Source of the DNA: Cyanosarcina radialis HA8281-LM2
GTDB taxonomy: Bacteria; Cyanobacteriota; Cyanobacteriia; Cyanobacteriales; CCAP-1448
DNA length: 64,000 nucleotides
Assembly (NCBI GenBank): GCA_019359615.1
Contig: JAHHHA010000020.1
Span: 51,963 to 115,962, forward strand
Direction: 5' to 3'
Positions within the stretch are counted from its first letter, which is position 1, and each line of letters starts with the position of its first letter. The notes beneath the pieces are model-generated. The model saw only the letters and a list, made by a program, of their open reading frames with translations, made no database searches and was not told the DNA's origin. This document shows, piece after piece, positions 60,596-64,000 of the stretch. The translations under genes were made by a program, and so were the position numbers.

Positions 60596-62257
60596 TTAAA
60601 GATCGAGTCTCCATATCCGCATGGTTTTGTCCCAACTTCCACTAATCACCAAGGGCTGAATAGGCGAAATGTCTAGACTGTAGACACCATTTGTGTGTCC
60701 TTGTAATTTTAATTGGACATCTTGTTTCTCTAAATTCCAAACCGCTATTGAACTATCGTCGGCACTACTAATGAGAAAGTTGCTATCTGATGTATAGCGA
60801 ACTTGCCAGACCGCTGCCTCATGCCCTTTTAACTCGGCCAGACACTCGCCATCCTCAACGCGCCAAAGACGGATAGATTTATCCCAACTTCCAGTTGCAA
60901 GCGTTCTTCTATCTGGGCTAAATTTAACAGAAAATACCCCACCTTTATGTCCGCTTAAAACTCTTAAAACTCTGCCAGTTTCCAAATCCCAGAGTCGAAC
61001 AGTGCCATCGTCAGAACTGCTCGCTAAAATTTTAGTATCCGGTTGGAAATCCATCGACCAAATTGAACCTTCATGTCCTGTTAATGTCCGCTTTAGAGCG
61101 CCTTGAGAGGTATTCCAAACCATGATACTTCGATCCCAACTGCCGCAGGCTAAAGTTTCCTCATTTATAAACGCTAAGCTAAAGATGCCATACTTTTGGA
61201 TGCGAGGGAGCGCTCGAATCGATTCTCCAGTCTGCGCATTCCATAATTCGATCGATTTATCTTCTCCAGCGCTAGCCAGAATGTATCCTTTGGGACTAAA
61301 GGCAATTGCACGCACCTCAGCTTCATGGCCTAGCTTGAAGCGTCGAGTGTAACTTTTACCTTCATTGTAAGTTTTCCATACGTGCAGGTACTTATCATCG
61401 CTACCTGCTGCTAGAAATTTCCCATCGCTGCTAAATTGTATTGCTCGTACAGTGGCGGCAAATCCGCGTTCAAATATCCATTGATTATCCTGGCTGGAGT
61501 CGGGTGTAAGTTGACGGACTAATATATTTATAATTGAGGAATTGCGATCGCTTTCTACAAGATATTCATTAGCTAAAGTTTCATACTCTTCCAGTAGTTC
61601 TTGAACTAGCTTTGGCTCTAATCTTCTAACAAAGTTTTCTAAGTCGATGGTTTTGTCTGCTTTCGTGAGTCGATCGCCATCAACTCCCATGCGCGAAAGC
61701 AGAGCTTGTTTTTTCAATCTAGATAAGTGACTGCGATCGATGAAATGCCAAAGAAAAATGTCGCGCTCTCTTAAATTAGATTTTTTCTCTGTCTCGATCG
61801 ACAAAAATTTCTTGATGTCACCCTTTGAGTAAGCTTGGTAAAAATGATTAAATTCGTCAACATCTAAAACTACTTCACCTGGCATTTTTTCGAGAACTTC
61901 TAGTAAGCTGAGTTTGCCATCATCTGCCAAAGAACTCTCAACTCCATCGCAAATAAGTTGATGAATTGAAATATTTGCATCTTTACTTTTAACTATAATC
62001 TCTAACAAACTCGTGATTTTTGCTCCGATTTCCGATCGCAAAACTTGATTAGCTATATTGGGTTGCGGGCTAATGGTAATACTTAAAAAGTCTGCTAGCT
62101 CGTTAATGTTAATATTGCTCTGCTTGGCGAAGATACCAATTAACCAATTACTTGGCTGTCGAGTATCAACCAACTTTCTCAACTCATTCAAAGAAACGGG
62201 AACTGGTAATGGAATAAAACCTATTTTGATGAATAGTTTTTTTGATGTCATGGCCAA
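60596..62257 (-). CDS. WD40-repeat protein with helical N-terminal domain
   Basis: This is a 553-residue protein. The C-terminal 290 residues are seven WD40 repeats, e.g. ATVRAIQFSSDGKFLAAGSDDKYLHVWKT, EGSIWSMDFQPDTKILASSSDDGTVRLWDL and GGVFSVKFSPDRRTLATGSWDKSIRLWRV, closing with SGSWDKTMRIWRL. They should form a complete beta-propeller for protein binding. The first 250 residues are mostly helical (LNELRKLVDTRQPSNWLIGIFAKQ, then LEVLEKMPGEVVLDVDEFNHFY). The order SLNELRKLV...ELADFLSITIS...LLEVLEKMPGEVVLDVDEF recalls the DUF1400 domain found before cyanobacterial hydrolases, but this is a weak match. Its last 122 bp are duplicated at 63435-63556. Confidence 0.82.
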   Translation of the reverse strand: MAMTSKKLFIKIGFIPLPVPVSLNELRKLVDTRQPSNWLIGIFAKQSNININELADFLSITISPQPNIANQVLRSEIGAKITSLLEIIVKSKDANISIHQLICDGVESSLADDGKLSLLEVLEKMPGEVVLDVDEFNHFYQAYSKGDIKKFLSIETEKKSNLRERDIFLWHFIDRSHLSRLKKQALLSRMGVDGDRLTKADKTIDLENFVRRLEPKLVQELLEEYETLANEYLVESDRNSSIINILVRQLTPDSSQDNQWIFERGFAATVRAIQFSSDGKFLAAGSDDKYLHVWKTYNEGKSYTRRFKLGHEAEVRAIAFSPKGYILASAGEDKSIELWNAQTGESIRALPRIQKYGIFSLAFINEETLACGSWDRSIMVWNTSQGALKRTLTGHEGSIWSMDFQPDTKILASSSDDGTVRLWDLETGRVLRVLSGHKGGVFSVKFSPDRRTLATGSWDKSIRLWRVEDGECLAELKGHEAAVWQVRYTSDSNFLISSADDSSIAVWNLEKQDVQLKLQGHTNGVYSLDISPIQPLVISGSWDKTMRIWRLDL

Positions 62258-62270
62258 CTGACTGAGAGGT

Positions 62271-62579
62271 TTATTCTATTCGATCGCCAAGCAAGTTGTA
62301 AGCTTGTAAGGGATAGACATGACGCAACCTGCGCCAATCCTGAAACGGTTGGTCGTCTATTATTACGTCTGGTTTGGGTAGATAACCAGCGAAACAATCA
62401 CTAAGTCCCAATTCTTCAGCAGCAACACGAGCGTAATCGCTACCCCCACTACTCCAGCAGTACAGTATTGCTCCTTGTAATTTTAACTTTCGCACCGCCT
62501 CGATCGCTCTTGGTATGGGAATTCGTTTCGTCCCCAGCGATCGCACGAGAGTATCGTCTACATCAACAAAAATCACCAC
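62271..62579 (-). CDS. Short HAD-superfamily hydrolase-like protein
   Basis: This 102-residue protein carries HAD motif I (VIFVDVDDTLVRSLG, with D-x-D-x-T as DVDDT), a motif II-like YCWSSGGSDYARVAAEELG, a Lys in the right place (LPKPDVIID) and the acidic motif IV (IDDQ). It is shorter than typical HAD phosphatases and lacks a cap domain. It may be a small phosphatase. It is located 13 bp upstream of the WD40 gene on the same strand. Confidence 0.78.
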   Translation of the reverse strand: MVIFVDVDDTLVRSLGTKRIPIPRAIEAVRKLKLQGAILYCWSSGGSDYARVAAEELGLSDCFAGYLPKPDVIIDDQPFQDWRRLRHVYPLQAYNLLGDRIE

Positions 62580-62707
62580 GATATTTTAATAGCAAAATAA
62601 CGACAGCATAGCGTCTAATTGGCTGTATCGTTCCACCTTCTGGCTTGGGCGGCCCGTGTTAGGATGATGGAATCTTCTTGATAAACTAAGGATATAAGAA
62701 ATTCTTT

Positions 62708-62965
62708 ATGTCTTCAGTCAGCGATCGAATTAATATCCCATTTGGGTTGCTGGTTGACACGGTAGCTTCCTTAGATTTGGAACACAAAATTAAACTTTGG
62801 CGGTTACTGGGGCAAGAAATCGCGCAACAGCAGCAGCTAAACCATCAAAAATCAAATGCTAGTCAACCAGAAGTGATGGTGGAACTCTCCACCGCAGTAG
62901 GACGAGTGCTGGTAGAGAGCGGTATGAGTGAAGATGAATTAGTCGAGTCCCTCGATCCGAGCTAG
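62708..62965 (+). CDS. Antitoxin-like protein upstream of a PIN gene
   Basis: This 85-residue protein (MSSVSDRINIPFGLLVDTVA, SLDLEHKIKLWRLLGQEIAQQ) is helical with an acidic C-terminus (VLVESGMSEDELVESLDPS), a form common in antitoxins that fold on PIN toxins. It lies 11 bp before the ATG of the broken PIN gene, the usual spacing of an antitoxin-toxin pair. The family is not named with confidence. Confidence 0.72.
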   Translation: MSSVSDRINIPFGLLVDTVASLDLEHKIKLWRLLGQEIAQQQQLNHQKSNASQPEVMVELSTAVGRVLVESGMSEDELVESLDPS

Positions 62966-62976
62966 CCTTGTTAGTG

Positions 62977-63413
62977 ATGCACTTAGTCATCGATGCCAAC
63001 GTTTTGATTGCCGAACTATTGCGTCAGCGTGGCAGGGAATTAATTTCTAGTCCTAGCCTTTCGCTTCATGCCTCAGACAAGATTTTGAATGAAGCTAGCT
63101 ACGAACTGAAGCAACGATTAGAGCGCTTAGTTGCGAAGGACGATTTACTTCCGAAGCTGGAACGATTTTGCTAGAAACCGCCTTGCAAGCGATCGCTACC
63201 TATGTCACTCCTTACTCAGAAGCTAGTTACGTCTACTTGGAGGATGAAGCGAAGGAACGCATCCCTAGAGATCCAGACGACTGGTATACAGTGGCACTGG
63301 CAATTCATCTCGATTTAGCTATCTGGACGCAGGATAGCGATTTTTTCGGCTGTGGCTGTCCTACTTGGACAACTGATACCATAATGGCAAAACTCAAGCG
63401 CAATCTTGGATAA
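62977..63413 (+). pseudogene. PIN-domain toxin split by a frameshift
   Basis: From ATG 62977 the frame gives MHLVIDANVLIAELLRQRGR, then ELISSPSLSLHASDKILNEASYELKQRLERLVAKDDLLPKLE, the PIN N-terminal half with the Asp of IDAN. It stops after LERFC at 63172-63174. The +2 frame continues GTILLETALQAIATYVTPYS, EASYVYLEDEAKERIPRDPDDW and IWTQDSDFFGCGCPTWTTDTIM to a stop at 63411-63413; this is the normal C-terminal half with the PDDWYTVALAI and TQDSDF acidic sites. A single-base loss (or two-base gain) between about 63140 and 63170 explains it. The second half alone could start at TTG 63168, but it would lack the first catalytic Asp. Confidence 0.85.
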
Positions 63414-63434
63414 TCTCAGTTCTTGTAAATCCAT

Positions 63435-63556
63435 AGAACTCTAATACTTTAAAGATCCAGTTTCCCTATCCGCATGGTTTGGTCCCAACTTCCAATAACC
63501 ACCAAGGGCTGAATAGGGGAAATATCTAGACTATAGACACCATTTGTGTGTCCTTT
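63435..63556 (-). pseudogene. 3'-terminal fragment of the WD40 gene (122-bp duplication)
   Basis: This plus-strand interval matches 60581-60702 without gaps over 122 bp, with about ten differences. It includes the end of the WD40 gene and a few bases after its stop. On the minus strand it encodes a remnant ending in the GSWDQTMRIGKL-like last blade. It is cut off sharply at 63556, where a transposase-like remnant begins. It records a past duplication or a lost tandem copy of the WD40 gene. Confidence 0.85.
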
Positions 63557-63557
63557 G

Positions 63558-63668
63558 GTCTGGGAAGGTTCGTTCTTTGGCTTGGATGCCCGTCATCTCA
63601 TCAATGGCAACCGTCCGTTCTCTGGTGGCAGCCCGCTCCATCGCACTCAAGTAAACCTCACAGCTTTA
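63558..63668 (-). pseudogene. IS630-family transposase fragment
   Basis: The minus strand encodes SCEVYLSAMERAATRERTVA, then IDEMTGIQAKERTFPDQ between a TAA and the WD40 fragment. The segment VAIDEMTGIQAKER matches the conserved DE(K/M)TGIQALER stretch of IS630-type DDE transposases, including a catalytic Asp. Only about 37 residues remain. The fragment abuts the WD40 duplicate, so transposition was likely involved in breaking that copy. Confidence 0.7.
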
Positions 63669-63738
63669 CTTCCGCCTAAGTCTACTAGGGATATAGCGGT
63701 TCTCGATTTGATGCGATACACTTCGACCTCTCCCCAAA

Positions 63739-63988
63739 CCCCTCCCCTACGAGGGGCTACGGTGTATACACATCTCGCCCTCTCCCTAAATCCCTCTCCC
63801 ACGGGAGAGGGACGAAAGACTCTAACCGCCTCAATTGGTCATGGAGAATTGCTGGCGACTGAACTGGAAACTGGCTTGACTCTGGCTCCCCTTCTCCCTG
63901 GGGAGAAGGGGTTGGGGGATGAGGGCAAGCCGCGTCTAGCAAAGCTCTGGGGGACTTATGTATACACGGTAGCCTACAAGGGGAGGGG
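63739..63988. mobile_element. Inverted-repeat-bounded non-coding element at the window edge
   Basis: Left end: CCCCTCCCCT (63739-63748), GGGGCTAC, GTGTATACA (63762-63770). Right end: TGTATACAC (63959-63967), GGTAGCC, AGGGGAGGGG (63979-63988). Together these are inverted ends of about 30 bp around a 190-bp centre made of CCCTCTCCC...GGGAGAGGG and CCCTTCTCCC...GGGAGAAGGG palindromes (relatives of 9781-9838 and 39487-39535). No transposase is inside. It looks like a MITE or nested repeats. The outer boundary may lie beyond base 64000. Confidence 0.6.
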
Positions 63989-64000
63989 CTTACCCCCCTT

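Noticed and set aside
63757..63942. 61-residue frame containing PHPPTPSPQGEG
   Set aside because: It is encoded by the CCCTCTCCC/GGGAGAGGG repeats; such frames occur wherever this repeat occurs and are not genes.
1..64000. tRNA, rRNA, tmRNA or RNase P RNA genes
   Set aside because: No cloverleaf-like segments with a TTCGA-type T loop or other recognisable RNA signatures were found by eye in the intergenic regions; a covariance search would be decisive.

Overview
The window is chromosomal DNA of a cyanobacterium, most likely a filamentous one. The evidence is the gene order rpmJ-rpsM-rpsK-rpoA-rplQ-truA-rplM-rpsI-rpmE-prfA, the rpmH-rnpA-PH-yidC-jag-yceD cluster followed by a Ycf46 ATPase, a cold-type rbp-rpsU pair, sucrose synthase, DUF2808, Uma2 proteins, very frequent HIP1 octamers (GCGATCGC), and intergenic DNA full of short iterated motifs (GAACTCCT, CAACACT, GTCAAAA, GGGGAGAT). 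No tRNA, rRNA or CRISPR array was found. The genus-level placement is inference.

Layout. 1-6.8 kb: ribosomal protein/RNA polymerase alpha operon and release factor 1, interrupted by a hicBA pair with a broken hicA. 6.9-14.6 kb: a small overlapping gene pair, an orphan member of a family met again at 43-45 kb, an AarF/UbiB kinase, a DM13-like protein, an M3 peptidase and a CPA2-type antiporter. 14.6-17.9 kb: an accessory patch of small genes (Uma2, a vapC remnant, GIY-YIG nuclease, retropepsin-like protein, an intact VapBC between two 78-bp repeats). 17.9-31.5 kb: FtsH, an AI-2E family permease, a vapBC with frameshifted vapC, a protease-TPR protein, an endonuclease III-uracil DNA glycosylase fusion, and the ycf46/yceD/jag/yidC/PH/rnpA/rpmH cluster. 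31.5-43.3 kb: DUF2808, methyltransferase, uvrC, rbp-rpsU, a histone-deacetylase-like hydrolase, a two-component system, a porin and an oxidoreductase. 43.3-47.3 kb: tandem paralogues of unknown function and a secreted protein with no normal start codon. 47.6-60 kb: a radical SAM protein, a STAS protein, sucrose synthase next to a GH65 phosphorylase/beta-phosphoglucomutase fusion, Uma2 and lepA. 60-64 kb: a WD40 protein, a HAD-like protein, a frameshifted PIN toxin gene and a graveyard of repeat and transposase remnants.

How the parts relate. The translation genes and the rpmH-rnpA-yidC cluster are ordinary housekeeping. Sucrose synthase plus the GH65/beta-PGM fusion make a plausible disaccharide-to-hexose-phosphate module. 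The accessory genes share two themes. First, four toxin genes beside antitoxin-like genes (hicA, two vapC, one PIN) are truncated or frameshifted, and only one vapC is whole. Second, the intergenic repeats have entered coding sequences in frame: RnpA and UvrC carry the same repeat-encoded peptide, the radical SAM protein carries three different repeat insertions, and the linker of the GH65/beta-PGM fusion is repeat-like. The most unusual architectures are the Nth-Ung fusion, whose coding signal runs upstream of any usual start codon, and the unnamed paralogue family in which two tandem genes have fused with the second gene's leader kept as a linker.
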